DNA from: Phanerodontia chrysosporium
Taxonomy: Eukaryota; Basidiomycota; Agaricomycetes; Polyporales; Phanerochaetaceae
Direction of reading: 5' to 3'
Assembly (NCBI GenBank): GCA_001910725.1
Contig: MJGA01000006.1
Span: forward strand, 1 to 64,000
DNA: 64,000 nt
Shown here: positions 31,160 through 42,915 of the stretch, piece by piece
Layout: every line of letters starts with the position of its first letter
Numbering within the stretch: position 1 is the stretch's first letter
The notes under the pieces: generated by a model
What the model was told of the DNA's origin: nothing
The model's input: the letters and a program-made list of their open reading frames with translations, nothing else
Databases searched by the model: none
Position numbers and translations under genes: made by a program

Positions 31160-32910
31160 CCACCTTCCTTCCGTTCGCACTTCGTGTCCTCTGCTTTCGT
31201 CTTCGTCGTTCATGGGTGTTTGCCCAGTGTTCTCTTGGATTTCGCTCCCCTGTCTTACCACCGTCGTTGATGTCTGACATTACACCGTTACCAGTAGTTA
31301 CCACCCGTGGTTGTGCATTATTCCCGTTCGCCGCGCGCCGCGGCAGCCCCTCATCCACATCTTCCCTCCACCCTCCTCTTCTCCCTGTCGCTGTTTTCCT
31401 TCCTCTTCGTTGACATTTTGGACTGCTCTTACATATCCCTTTCGTACAGCCCTTTCTCACGCTCCTCTTCTCTTCTTCACCACGGACTTTTAGCCTTGCA
31501 AGCCAGCCTCGACAGCACCCACCGCTCTCGCGGTAGTCCATTATCGCTTCCAGCCCGCCCCCACGGCCACCGCACTCGTTAACACGCACACACACCCGGG
31601 CAGGCCGCGCCGCGCCCCTGCCCTGCACATGGACGGACCCCCTCTCGGCTGTAGCAAAGCGGCACCCCCCTCGCACGCGCCGCCCCCGGCACGTCCTCCG
31701 CCCCGCGCGCGTGCGCCGCTGCTGCCCATCCACCCGCGTCCAGCGCTCCCGACCAACTCGCCCCGCCGCGACTGCGCCGCCGTGCAGTCGTGCTGCTGAT
31801 TGTCCGCCGTGCCCCGAAAGCATGCGGACCCGACGCAGCATGTCTCGCGCGCGCCGGCCGACAGCGTCGGGGCGACACATACCCTCCTTTCTTTGGCTGT
31901 AAAACTGTATTTATGACCCATGGTCGCTTTGCCCGCCCCGCCCGATCCCCAGCAAGGGGAGCGCCGCCCTTGGTGCTATATGGATGAAAACCATGCGCGC
32001 ATTAGAACCCGTTCGTGTCCGTTTTCTCTCTGTCTGCCTGTCTGCCTGTGTGCGCGTCCCTCGCTCACGCCCTCGCCCGCCCGCCCGACCGTCGTCCCTT
32101 TTTATTCTAGCATACTCGTCTTCTTCCCTCACTCTTCGCTCCCCCATGCCCAACTCGTCGTCCGCGCCCGCTCACGTATGTGTCTTTTTAATCTTCGTTT
32201 CTTTGCCACGATATACCACGCCCTCAATTGTATTTTCCTGCCTTCCATTCCTGTTCACCGCTCGCAGGTTTTTATGGGATTTGTCTAGATGCGAGTTTTC
32301 ACTTCTACCCTTCCCACCGGCCGACCCCCTCGTTTATCCGGGCAAATCGTAAGTCATGGAAAGTGCCCCCAAGCTCGAGATGCTCAAGATAGAACCACGC
32401 GGGGGCGTCCGAGCCGCGCCGGACGGTGGGCCTATCTGCCCGTGCGCGCGCCCTGCAGGCACCGAAGCAGATTCTCCCGAGGATCCGGAGTCGGACGCGG
32501 GCGAGGCGATGCGTGTAAAGTTCGGGATGGGCCAGCACGCGTCCGCGGGCCTGCCGTTGAAATGAAAGAGAGGGCGTCCGTGAGCTGTATTCACATGTCA
32601 CTTTTGCCATAGCTGCCATGCCCTTGGCACGCGCACGTAGTGGCCTTATTGTAGGCTCGCAGACCGTGCCTGGCAGGTATGCAGACGTGCCTGCGTGCGA
32701 GGCACAAGCGGCGGGCAGGGCGGGTTGCGTTCTCGCCGGCGGCCTGCCCTCCGAGACATCCCAGAGTCTCCCGTGCTTCGGCAGAAGGCTGTCGAGAACG
32801 AAGAGTGTCCCGCGGACGGCGTCGCCGCACCCCGAGTGCCGGCACAAAGCGTTGTTGCTATTAATATTGTACAGTGTGATTACGACGTACACGCGCGCTG
32901 AATGTGTCCT
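31160..32910. other. Pyrimidine-rich intergenic region, one possible tiny spliced ORF
   Basis: Long CT-rich blocks (31370-31500, 32040-32160) resemble the leaders of strongly expressed fungal genes. Behind the second block a 16-codon ORF can be spliced from 32146-32175 to 32268-32288 (GTATGT donor, CGCAG acceptor). No other gene is supported. Confidence 0.35.
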
Positions 32911-33415
32911 TCAGGCGATGGTGACCTTGGACTGGTGTGGCAGTGGCAGAGCACATGAGATGCGGGCGGCGCCTGGGACGCAAGGGAGAACGCACCTTGT
33001 CAAACGCGAGGTGCCCCGCGATCTGCGCCGCGGCGGACTTTGGTTGGAGGTACGCCCTGCGGCAGCAGTGAATTAGAGATGTCTATTTAGGTGTACGGCG
33101 TGGTGCACTCACCATGCGACGTCAGACACCGTCGTGCCGTCTATGGTTGCATTGTAATAGGTGGCATTGCTATATGCGTGTGAGTTCTCGCTCCGCCCAA
33201 CTTTGCCTCACGCACCCCTTCCACGGACAGGTATACCTGGCACACGAGGTCAGCACACCCACAGGACGCAAGAGAAGGACTGAAGCGCACTTGGTGGGCG
33301 ACTGGGACAGAGCCTCCTTGTTCAGGGACTCTGGCGGGAAGTAGTAATTGCCCTCGAGCTTGACCGGCTGGTCAGCCTTGGCGAGGACGGTGCCGTTGTA
33401 CGTGACGGTGACCAT
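32911..33415 (-). CDS. DUF427 family protein
   Basis: Five exons on the minus strand: 33415-33291, 33236-33216 (21 nt), 33169-33113, 33056-32996 and 32931-32911, giving 94 aa. Every junction keeps phase and joins conserved pieces: VEGN-like KLEGNYYFPPESLNKE, then YTCPWKG, NATYYNATIDG, VSDVAWAYLQPKSAA, IAGHLAFDK and SKVTIA. This matches DUF427 (PF04248), a small beta-rich fold found in bacteria and fungi with no firmly assigned activity. Introns take up nearly half of the gene. No targeting signal is seen. Confidence 0.9.
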
Positions 33416-33932
33416 GTTGGCGGGCAGGTAGGGATATCAGCGCACGAGGAGATGCGAGGGACACTCATGCTGTTGCGAGTCTATATATGCGCTGCACACC
33501 CAGCACAGGGGCCCGCGCCCGGGGAGCCCAAACGCTATGCTTGTTAAGCGGGTTTCCGCGAGCAGGGTGAGCTTTGCAGGATGCGGTGCGGGGCACATGA
33601 TGGGCTCTTATACAATGCGAGACAGAGACGGTGCGGGCGCGCATGTCTGTCGTGCTGAATGCCTCATCGGGCGATCCTTGGGCATCGGCTGCAGCAATAA
33701 CAGGCCTTGTTGTAGCTCAATATCGCTCTGCGCTGCTAAGCAGGATTGGACTCGAGAGGCGAGGATATGGGACGGAGCAAGAAGTGAGAGCTACCATAAG
33801 AGGCAGGGGGCGCCGACGGTGAGCGGCTCTCGCCCCACTGTCCAAAGTGACTTTTGCAAAGACTTGGTACTGGACTACACACTCTCTAATCGTCTGCTGC
33901 CTGCGCCTCCCCGAAAGTGAAGAGCTCGGCAG
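33416..33932. other. Divergent intergenic region
   Basis: This 517-bp region separates the DUF427 gene (minus) and the carrier gene (plus) and should hold both promoters. No element is identified with confidence. Confidence 0.5.
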
Positions 33933-35227
33933 ATGGGTTCGAGCACCAACAGCATGCTCGGTGTGTCCTCTTCCCGTAATCCGCCGTTCACCGCGCTCAC
34001 CGAGGTGATGTAATTCCCGCCGCTCGGGACGCTGCTCTGCACACGATACCCAGCGGGCGCGGGAGGCGGTCTCGTCGCCAGCATTGCCACCTGTCCCCTC
34101 GATGTCATCAAGACCAAGCTGCAGGCGCAGCAGGTCCGCAGTGGCCAGAAGGGCTACGAAGGCATAGTCGGTGAGGGGTTCTGCTGAGAGGGTCACGCGT
34201 CCGTCCCGTCGTCGCTCAACGTACGTCTCTCCACCCTTGTCGCGCTTCCCAGACACAGTCAAGAACATCCTCAAGTACGAGGGTCTCCGCGGCCTCTACC
34301 GCGGCCTCGGCCCGACCATCCTGGGCTATCTCCCGACGTGGGCGATATACTTTGCCGTCTACGACGGCATCAAGAACCGCTTCGGTGAGCGGCCAGTACA
34401 GGACGCCCCCATCGCGCGGCACATATATCCAGCAGCACAGGTCAAGGGGTACCAGCCGCTAAGTCGCGAGCACCCGTGGACGCTGCACCTCTTCTCCGCG
34501 ATGACCGCCGGCGCGACGAGCACGCTCTGCACGAACCCTCTCTGGGTCATTAAAACTCGCTTCATGGTACGCCCCTCAGCCACTTCTGCGCGCTGTGCTG
34601 ATGAGGGTGCAGACGCAATCGCGCGAAGAAGTACGATACAAGCACACCCTAGATGCGGCGTTAACAATATACAGAACCGAAGGCTGGCACGCGTTCTTCC
34701 GTGGACTCTTCCCTAGTCTGCTCGGCATAACACACGTCGCCGTGCAGTTTCCGTTATACGAGTTCCTCAAGGGCTGGGCCAGTACGCGTCCTCTTCGTCC
34801 ATGTCCCTGTATGACTCAGCTAATGACGAGGCGCGCAGGCAACGGAGCTCCAGAAACACTATCACCACAGCAGATCCTGGGGTGCTCGTCAGTCGCCAAA
34901 ATGACGGCATCGCTAGCGACATACCCCCACGAGGTCCTGCGGACACGATTACAGACTTTCCGGCGCGCGAGGGATGCGTCGGTCGATACCCATGGACGTG
35001 TACCCGGAATAATCACGATGGCGAAGACGATTGTGCGCAATGAGGGCTGGCGGGCGTTGTATCGCGGGCTGTCGGTCAACCTCGTGCGGACGGTGCCCAA
35101 CAGCGCGGTCACGATGCTCACGTATGCGCCGTCTCCTCACGCGTGGTATCCCAAAAGCTGACACGCTCGCCCTAGATATGAGATGCTAATGCGTTATCTG
35201 AACAAACGGACAGAGGAACGGTCATGA
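33933..35227 (+). CDS. Mitochondrial carrier, NAD/pyrimidine nucleotide type
   Basis: Seven exons: 33933-33960, 34054-34170, 34253-34384, 34433-34566, 34613-34781, 34839-35121 and 35176-35227, about 304 aa. The first donor (GTGTGT at 33961) is needed to give MLAGAGGGLVASIATCPLDV. Three Solcar repeats are visible, with PLDVIKTK, PLWVIKTR and YPHEVLRTR as the signature Px[D/E]xx[R/K]x[R/K]. The Trp in PLWVIKTR and the SLLGITHVAVQFPLYE segment fit the Yia6/Yea6 and SLC25A32/33/36 group, which moves NAD, FAD/folate or pyrimidine nucleotides across the inner membrane. The substrate cannot be fixed from sequence. The intron at 34385-34432 is 48 nt and in frame, so a retained form would still be coding. 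Confidence 0.9.
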
Positions 35228-36212
35228 CAGCACTGAACCTGCTACGCCCACCACGGACTCCCTCGTATCTATTATCCTCACACTGCTTTCGCGTCGCACC
35301 ACAGAGGCTCATCCCTCGCTGTATTGATAATTCCCTGCCACTTCTTTCACCTAGAGCTCGGCTCACCTTGCTTTCGCCCTCGCCGTCGCGTGCGGTATGC
35401 ATCCCTCGTTCATTGTATTCCCCTCGGTGTATCTTCAGGGCTCCCTCCTACGCGCATGGCTCCTTCCACCTTACATGAAGAGTCACACTTTCTATCGTAC
35501 TCATTGATAACACCCGGCCTTTGTTCCACGATACAGATCCTTGGTAGTCAGCAATGAACATCCTGGAAATTTGCGGACGTGTGGAGTGCACATCGGTTCG
35601 GACCGGCATTCGTGCAGCGTTCGTAAGACCCGTGTCTGCGGAAGATGTCGGTTGCGACGATCGCAGTGAGCATCTGAAACGCGAGTGAACCTTTCCGTGT
35701 CATTGTTGGCAGGTGTGGATAAACCACAAACCTCAGTAACCTCGGGTAGCCCTAACCTCGATATTTCCCACGGGTTCTGTTAGACAAAGGTACGCGATCG
35801 GTGGACCGACGCGATCGCGCTGCAGGTTGTCCCAGACACACCCAGCATGAACGCTCTGAACACCGTACGTCCTCTCTGAATTCCATCATGCACACAATAA
35901 CGTTGTCATTCCTCGCTTTCTAGACGTCTGACGTCCTGCCTCGTGCCAATTAAAATGAATTTGGCGCTTTCCCATGCTGGTGCGGTTCTTTGGCGGCAGT
36001 GACTATCGGACCGTCATGTACAGCCTCACCTCTTCCTCGGTTCTCTACTCTCGTCGTCCTTGCGACGGCCTGCTGCCCTGCTCAGCCCTACGATTCTGAC
36101 GACCTATACCGTCTACGTACCCTCATCCTCAAGCACGCTCTACGAAGTGAGTACTACCCGAACGGTGTGCGTTCGGCGTTGGTTGCTGAAACCACGTCCG
36201 CCATACAGCACG
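35228..36212. other. Intergenic, nothing recognised
   Basis: About 1 kb with only short frames. A 15-codon spliced ORF (ATG at about 35848, GTACGT donor at 35866) is possible but unsupported. Confidence 0.4.
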
Positions 36213-37014
36213 ATGCAACAAATAGAACCTGGTGCACTGTACGAGAAGGCCATGCTCTCTCTTGGGATAGGAGCGGCCTTGTGGTACCCTGAAGATCGTG
36301 TCGAGATCGGGGACGTCGGATTCCTCAGTCATGGCAGTTTCATTCGGATGTTCAACGTCATGCGCCCACCCACAGAGAGTGGGGGCACACTTCCGGAAGA
36401 TTACGAGGCTCTACAGGCGAATCAGGATATTCATAGGTCTCTACTCAGGCCAATGATCAAGATGTCCAAGAATATCTCACTAAAGTCGCCTTCGGCTGGC
36501 GAATTCAGCTCCGCGCAGGACCCTTGTGAGTGTCAATAACTATCCTACTTGGCCCTGCTCACAATATTCCAAGCCCAAAATGTTCCAGTTTGTAGCGCAT
36601 GGCGGCCTGGTGCCGTCTTGATTACGCTAGAGAACGCTGTATCCGAAGAAATCAGGCCCTGCCGAATTTGAGGCGCATTTCCTGGAGAATTACAGACAAT
36701 GGATTGATGCTGCACGCGATGTACTGCGGCCAGATTTGCGAGAAGAAGATCTGATTCTCGTTCGTGGCCACACGAAGGTACGCAGTCGCTGGGTCACAGT
36801 CGCTCTGAATGGATCAGGTCCATTTACTCTGGAGGTGGACGAACGAAACGGGCGTCCCTGGCATCCGAGAAGGATTTTCCTGTCTCAGTTCGCTATGGCT
36901 CTGGTTAGTGCAGCAGATGCTGCGCGCAAGATCTACGAACAAGAGCTAGCGCAAGGGTTTTCGAGAACATTTGTAGAGGAGAATCAGTGTCTGTTGTCAA
37001 GCTTTACTCCATGA
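36213..37014 (+). pseudogene. Broken member of an Agaricomycete family of unknown function
   Basis: The first exon starts MQQIEPGALYEKAMLSLG and reads through EIGDVGFLSHGSFIRMFN, a start seen in many large uncharacterised Agaricomycete proteins. A GTGAGT donor lies at about 36528. After an acceptor near 36590 the frame is lost within 60-90 nt and resumes as EFEAHFLENYRQWIDAARDVL, then LILVRGHTKVRSRWVTVALN, ending at 37014. The shift needs one base removed or two added near 36630-36665. The product would be shorter than typical family members. It is either a decayed gene or carries sequence errors. Confidence 0.5.
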
Positions 37015-37322
37015 AGAAGCGAGTTTTTGGATCGCCGCGGGTCGTATCAACAATGTAGTACGGTGACTTCTCCTGGCCTCCACTGATGTGGGTAGGTGAA
37101 AGTCCACTTGGCCGTTGATGCTAGAATCTTACATGGTTCTCAGAGTACACCATCGAGCCTGGTTTGCGTTATAGGCAGATTACGGCAATCGGCTATTCTG
37201 TGGCGTCGCTGTAGAGTCTTGTCTCAGAGAGACCGTCACGAGCTTTTCACGTGGTTTATGTTCTTCGCGCAAGGATTCCAACCTAATGATCACATATCAC
37301 TGCGCATCTGCATGACATAATA

Positions 37323-39289
37323 CTATCCTAGTACATATTCATCGCTTGGAAGACCGCCGACCGGCCTTCGCGAGAGCTTTGGCAAAGGTGACAGCAGAGC
37401 ATCGCGGAACGAGAGCAGCGCAATCTGGATAGCTTTCTGTCTTGGGGAGGTTGACAGCACGACTGTTTCTTTGATACATCGGTTAAGTAGAAGAGCCATC
37501 GTGCGCTGGTCTGGGATGAGTAACTTCAATGCTGCAGGGTCCGTGGCGGCACTCAATATCCACGTGATTTGACTGTCGAGGTACCTATCCAAGTCTTTGG
37601 ACTCGAGTGAGGATAGTGGCAGAAGTGATAAGATGACTGCACAAGCTTCGAGGATTCTTCAACAGTGCCCGTGATAGGGTCTCTTGTTCCATCCATGAAT
37701 TGCGGGAGAGCTATCGACTTTCACGTCAGCTCTTCAACGAGTCGTTGGGAAGGCGCGGCTTACCAGACGCCAATTCTGCATTGAGCAGCTCTGGTCGAGC
37801 ATAGAGAAGTGATATAATTGCTCGAATAACCTTTACCGAATCATTTAGATCGTCCGTAGGACTCTTGATTGAGTCGAGCACCTGCATAAGGACACCTTGC
37901 AGGCGATCCTGCAGTTCGCCGGAGATCTCCCACGAGTTATATCGCAAGATATCGGCGATGCATTCCACGATAGTCGACAGTCCGGCTTGTCCTACGCAAC
38001 TGCGCAACAGCCTGTCCGCCGCATCCAACGCCATCTGGACAAAGGCAAGGCTGGCACGACGGCTGAACTTCGAGAATTGGGCCTGTGTGATGAGCTTTTG
38101 GCCCCACTTCATCTTGTCGTTGTAGGAAATGTGCAGTCTATGTCGGAAGCATTCTGCAATGAAGAGGGGCACTTCGGCAGGCTGCAAGTCCTGAGTGCAT
38201 TCTCGGAGGGGATCCTCCAGGAAGGTGTCAGAGAAGGTGAGCGCTGCCGTCGCGAGTGCGCGCATATCTAGCGAGCGGTCTTGTTTGCATTTCCCTTCCC
38301 GCTCATCCCAGGAGAACGCCCTCCAGCCGTCATTGCCGTGGCGTGCCAGGCGCATAAGGTATGCGAACGCCAGGGCTTCGGAGAAGCATATGGGCATCCA
38401 GGAAAGAAGGCAGGTAGTGTAGTTGCGAGGATGTAGACAGCGGTCCAGAGTGCGACCCAAAACGCGCAGAGTCTACTCAGGATAGTGTCGAACTGCCAGA
38501 GTTGCACAAGCAGCCCAGCAAAGAAGAGGTTGAGAGCAATCCGCAGCAGCACGGGGAGGAAGGCGATGATTTGTGGCACTATCCATAACACGAGTCCACT
38601 GTGGCGGTATTCTCGAAGGCGAACGCGCTCTCGAGACGCAGAATAGTCGACCGCGACATATCGCCGCAGCCATTGCTTCACGAGCGTGCCTAGGGCTGCA
38701 GCCATGAGCGCGCAAAGCAGACTAGAGAACCATAAACTGTTCGTCCAGACGGCGGAGTCCGAAGGTGCGAACTCGGGAAAGTGCACCGGGGCAACACTTT
38801 GATCTTTGTGGGGTCTTGGAGTATGAGATAAACCATGAGTTGTTCCATCTGTTCCGAAAGGCGTGTCATCTGCTTTTCCCGTCTGTCGTCGCGATCAGGA
38901 AGAAGTGCTGTGTAGAACTCAATGATGAAGGCCGTCACAATTGCAGAGAACAGTCCAGCCTACGGAAATATCATTTAGCTCGAGACGACTCAAGTGAGGA
39001 CAGGCTACGCACGAATACAAGGAGCGTATCAAGTTCGTCGTGCCAGTCTCGAACTCTCTTGCCGTCGTGCTCGCTAAATCTTTCTGCAAGACTGGGCCAA
39101 CCAGTGCCTTCCTCATGCGCAACTCTATTGATCGGCAATGGATTCATGGTCTAGCAACCGCGAGTGAGCTTAGTTCATGGGACCGAAGGCACCTTCATGA
39201 CGACTTACAAAACTCGGTGTCCTTTGCAACGGTTGCAAGGAGGGCGATGGTGATGGCGATGGCGATGGCGACGGTAAAGAACTCGGCAT
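37323..39289 (-). pseudogene. DUF6535 membrane protein gene, frameshifted at three sites
   Basis: Read on the minus strand, the N-terminus (MPSSLPSPSPSPS at 39289) is followed by a GTAAGT intron, then DWHDELDTLLVF, an intron, and GLFSAIVTAFIIEFYTALLPD, the DUF6535 signature. AVWTNSLWFSSLLCALMAAA and further membrane helices (IVPQIIAFLPVLLRIALNLF, FWVALWTAVYILATTLPAFF) follow, then a helical C-terminal domain. The frame breaks at 38798-38800, near 38376 and at 37655-37656; each is repaired by one extra base in a short homopolymer. DUF6535 proteins are expanded in Agaricomycetes and their role is unknown. A Pro/Ser-rich open region (39300-40127) may be an N-terminal extension. Confidence 0.65.
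39240..39276. repeat. GATGGC microsatellite
   Basis: Imperfect tandem GATGGC/GATGGT units encode Pro-Ser repeats at the N-terminus of the DUF6535 gene on the minus strand. Confidence 0.7.
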
Positions 39290-39299
39290 GCCCCCATCC

Positions 39300-40127
39300 A
39301 TCTTCTCGCGTGGAGCTGCAGGCTGCACATCACCTCCACTCGCGCTGGTGGAACTGACAAAATGCGGAGAGCCCTGGTTGGTCGAACGGGAGATGGCGTG
39401 GCAATTTCGCTCGGAGATGACGATGGCATGCCGCCGCCTGTATTCTTGTGTAAACCAGAGACTTCCGTACCACCCGTGGACGACGTCCGGGCCACAGCAG
39501 AGTCGACGGATGGAGGCCTCGGTGGATATTGATTGGCAGGCAGAGAAGGGGTCCTAATGGCAAACCGGTTCGTCCCTGGTGCAAGAGGGTTCGCTGTGGC
39601 TGACGATAACGATGCGTCATGAGCAGGCATGGATGATATGACCGGCATGTGCGACGGAGGATTGGGTTTCGCCGTGTGCTTCGGCTTCGGAGGTGTCGCA
39701 GGAGTGACGCGTATGTCAGGAGCGTCCCCGTAGGTGTAATTGCCATTACGCTTGTTGACCGGCTCATCGAAGGCGGAGTAGCAGCGGCGTTGGTCAGGGG
39801 TGCAAGCGTGGCACTGGAGCTCACGAAGGACCCGTTTCTTTCTGTTCTCTCGCCTTCGTGTCTCCCCCAACTGCCCACGCGCGAGAATAGCACCCTCGCG
39901 GCCTCGATGGGCCGGCCCGATGATGTCTCTAGCAACGCAAGGCCTGTCGACTTTCTCTTCTTCCTAGTCCTCTTGGACGTAGTCGGCTCTGATCCTGAGG
40001 ATGGGATTGCGGTAGTTTGGATTGTGGCATCCGAACCGGCCGAGGTCCTGCCACTGTGGATGGGACTCTGAGTCGCGGGCAGAGGGAGCAGCGACCTCAG
40101 TGAATCGGAAGGGTACGTTCCGGGCAT
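39300..40127 (-). other. Pro/Ser/Thr-rich open region upstream of DUF6535
   Basis: Long minus-strand frames encode a disordered, Pro/Ser/Thr-rich stretch with a basic patch (KRTRKKRKS). A GTGAGC donor with an in-phase acceptor can join NGSF to PVNKRNGNYTYGD. It could be the N-terminal part of the DUF6535 protein, but I could not connect it in frame at 39290-39340. Confidence 0.35.
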
Positions 40128-41557
40128 GTCGGACGGCCCAGCAGCAGCGTCCTATAGAACAAAGGATCAGGTCCATCGAGGGTGCGTGACAAGGATGATA
40201 TTACTTGACCAGGCAGAAGACCGTTCGTAATCATCGTAAATTAGTTATCCACTGTCAAAGCTGGTATGGATGAGCGATTCGTGTAGTGAGGGCAGCGCTG
40301 GATGGAGGGGCAAAGTATCATCGGAGGGGACAAGGCCGACCATCTCGACCACCACTACATAGGCACCCAGCCCTGGAGCACGGCCCGCAGGCAACGGGCC
40401 TGTCGCGCGTCTTACACCCATCCCAGTGGGCTTCTCTCCCAGCGGCATGAGACCCGGGCTGCGTTCACGAGATGTTATCGCGATCATATACTGCCGCTCG
40501 AAGACAACAAGCATGAGAACGCATGTCGTGGGCTCAATAGGTGAAATGAACGCACCTGCTTCTAGACATGCGTCTACGGCTGCGTGTTGTACTGAAGGCA
40601 GGCCGAAGACGTATTCGTGATGTTAGAAACCATGCCGATGTCGTCAGATCAAAGCGATCTGTCGGAGACGTGGGCGAGCGGACAGCACGCTGTTTCTGTT
40701 CCCACGAACAAGAACACATGCCTCTTATGGACATGATGCGCACTCCGCGCAATGCGATAGGGTCGTAAACCGGGGCATTGGCGAGCGTTTCCGAGACGTC
40801 CTTCGAGCAAAGCAAAGCGTCGCACGTCCCGCGTAGTCGAGGCCGAATCTTGCAGTGTAGGGCGAGGTATAGCAATCTGACCGGAGAGCATACGAAAGCG
40901 TTTGAGGCTACGTCCGATAAGGTTGGCGATGGGTCCTATCGCCTGGAAGGTTGCAGCCGGGGTAGCCTCAGAAAAGCGCAGATGGGGAGACGTCGACGTC
41001 TCAAACTCAAGTTGTTTCTATGGCAATGCGCTGAGTAGAGACAATGCGAACGGAAGTCACTCAAGGCTTGTACGTAAACCTTCTCATCCCTGACCGCATG
41101 GGAATACTTAGCAGTCTTTGTCCTAACATGGACGAAACCGGGACAAACGATGAGCAGCTTATATCGACGACCAGTTGCGATTCTCCTGCTAGACTCTAAC
41201 AGACATCATTACTATTCAATGTGGCCGCAGGTTAGACGCACCTCCGGTTGAGCGGCATCTAAAAGGATCATAACCTCGACCTCGCACCCAGGGTACCTGC
41301 AGAAGCCGTGATCAGAGTACTGCTATTTTGACAGACACATCATCCTGCTGAACGTGGGTAGACAAGCGCTGCGGTTACAACAACGCGACCTTGCATGATT
41401 AGGCAGGGCATGCTTCTCCATCTGTCCGTCTCATTCTCGAATTGACAACAGGGAATATCGTTCCCACTATTACGGCTTGGAGCGGCTGGAGATCTGGTGG
41501 AAATGTATGATATTACAGTGAGGAACCGCGTATAGTCCCTATGGACGAAGTGAGCAT
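40128..41557. other. 1.4-kb region without a recognisable gene
   Basis: Only short frames occur on either strand. Nothing conserved is recognised. Confidence 0.4.
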
Positions 41558-42422
41558 TCAGAGTTCACCAAGAAGTCGCTTCCTACAGACTTTCAGTGAG
41601 CAGATCATGATCATTTAAGAAACAGCTAGCACTCACAAGGCATCAGGAGCCTCACTGAGCCATGTCGGGCCCCCGACCATCTCTCGCGTCCAAACGTCCC
41701 TTATGAACCAGCCAACATGACCGACTGCGCATCCAACGAGGTCACCCGCCGCCGCGCGCCAAGTACCATTCAGGACCCACGCGAGCCCAACGAGAGCGAG
41801 CGGTAGATAGGGTGCCGTGATAGTTATCAGGCCGAACAGTGAGATGGGCGTCGAGGGGTGTCTTCGTGACCAGAGGTAGATGGGGACGAACGCTAGAGGA
41901 GAGGAGAGGAATGGCAGGTTCACAAGTGGCGACAAGAACTGCATGAAGTCAGCAAGGGGAGATACTTGAGGGGCATATATGCGCACCAATAGCATCACTG
42001 CAGACTGGATCAATAACCAGACATAGTCCGCCTTGCGGTTCGCGAACGACGACTCCTCCAGCATCCTACTATACCGCATGCTACCAGAGTCATCAGTAAG
42101 AGGCCCAAGCACAGGACGCGAGCCCATCACTCACAAAAAGAACATGTGGAACACGAAGTCCAACGATAGCGAGCCGAAGTAGAAGAAGTTCGTGAACGCA
42201 CGCCAGAGCTGCATGTTCGTGAACGCGGCCTTGACACTAAAATAAAGCTGCAGAGGGGTCACAAGCTGACATTGCTACAGAAGGGCACGAATGAGGTGCT
42301 GAAACACGAGCACAAGTAGACGACTTACTCACAACTGCTATGCTCGTGAGTACCGAGAGCGCGAGCCATGCTCTGGTCACTGGGGGTATCTGGGTGACCC
42401 ACGCTTCGATTCCGACAGGCAT
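41558..42422 (-). CDS. DER1: Derlin (Der1/Dfm1-type ERAD membrane protein)
   Basis: Five exons on the minus strand: 42422-42333, 42265-42135, 42080-41987, 41938-41637 and 41582-41558, about 213 aa. The start MPVGIEAWVTQIPPVTRAWL is the usual short cytosolic N-terminus with the IPPVTR motif. Then come TNMQLWRAFTNFFYFGSLS with the WR motif of rhomboid-like derlins, MRYSRMLEESSF, PLVNLPFLSSPLAFVPIYLWSRRHP, and a GxxxG-like GDLVGCAVGHVGWF helix. The 48-nt third intron is in frame. The last intron replaces the apparent stop at 41633 with a tail ending RLLGEL. Derlins form the retrotranslocation channel for misfolded ER proteins. DER1 versus DFM1 is not resolved. Confidence 0.92.
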
Positions 42423-42915
42423 CGCAGTTCAAGAGCAAGCAGAGACTGAGCACACAAGGCAGTTAAATAGTAAAGCAGCAGGCTCTCTCTGCTGGTGAAG
42501 ATGGTGGTCGCTGGTGTACGTGAAGTGACATCCGCGGTTCGGAGGTTGTGTCATAGCCGCCCGCGTCGTGGCATGATCGCATACCCACGTGGCAGCGTCC
42601 CGACAAACGAAATAAGCCACACCAAAGGGGTTTATTCATACAACAGCACAAGTGCTAGTCAAACCAACTCGAGGAGGAAAGAGAGGGCGGGTCGTCATGT
42701 GGATGTATAAATACGGGGATAGGGTTATCGCATAAGATAGAGGGCTACTCCATGGGAGAGCGTAATGATGAGGGGGGATTGAAAGAAAGCTCTCTTAGGA
42801 GAGGAAAGCACTGGGCAGAGGATAAGGTGAAAGCAATGCACGCAGCGAAGAAACAGGTGACTGTTTTGAAGTCGTGACGGTGGATATCCTTCTGGCTGGT
42901 GTCAGCCTAGATCTA
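42423..42915. other. Intergenic between derlin and NDK-like genes
   Basis: A spacer between two minus-strand genes. It should hold the derlin promoter and the 3' UTR of the NDK-like gene. No element is assigned. Confidence 0.5.

Noticed and set aside
36060..36212. Extension of the unknown gene upstream of 36213
   Set aside because: The upstream residues are Thr/Ser-rich and unlike the family start, which begins at MQQIEPGALYE.
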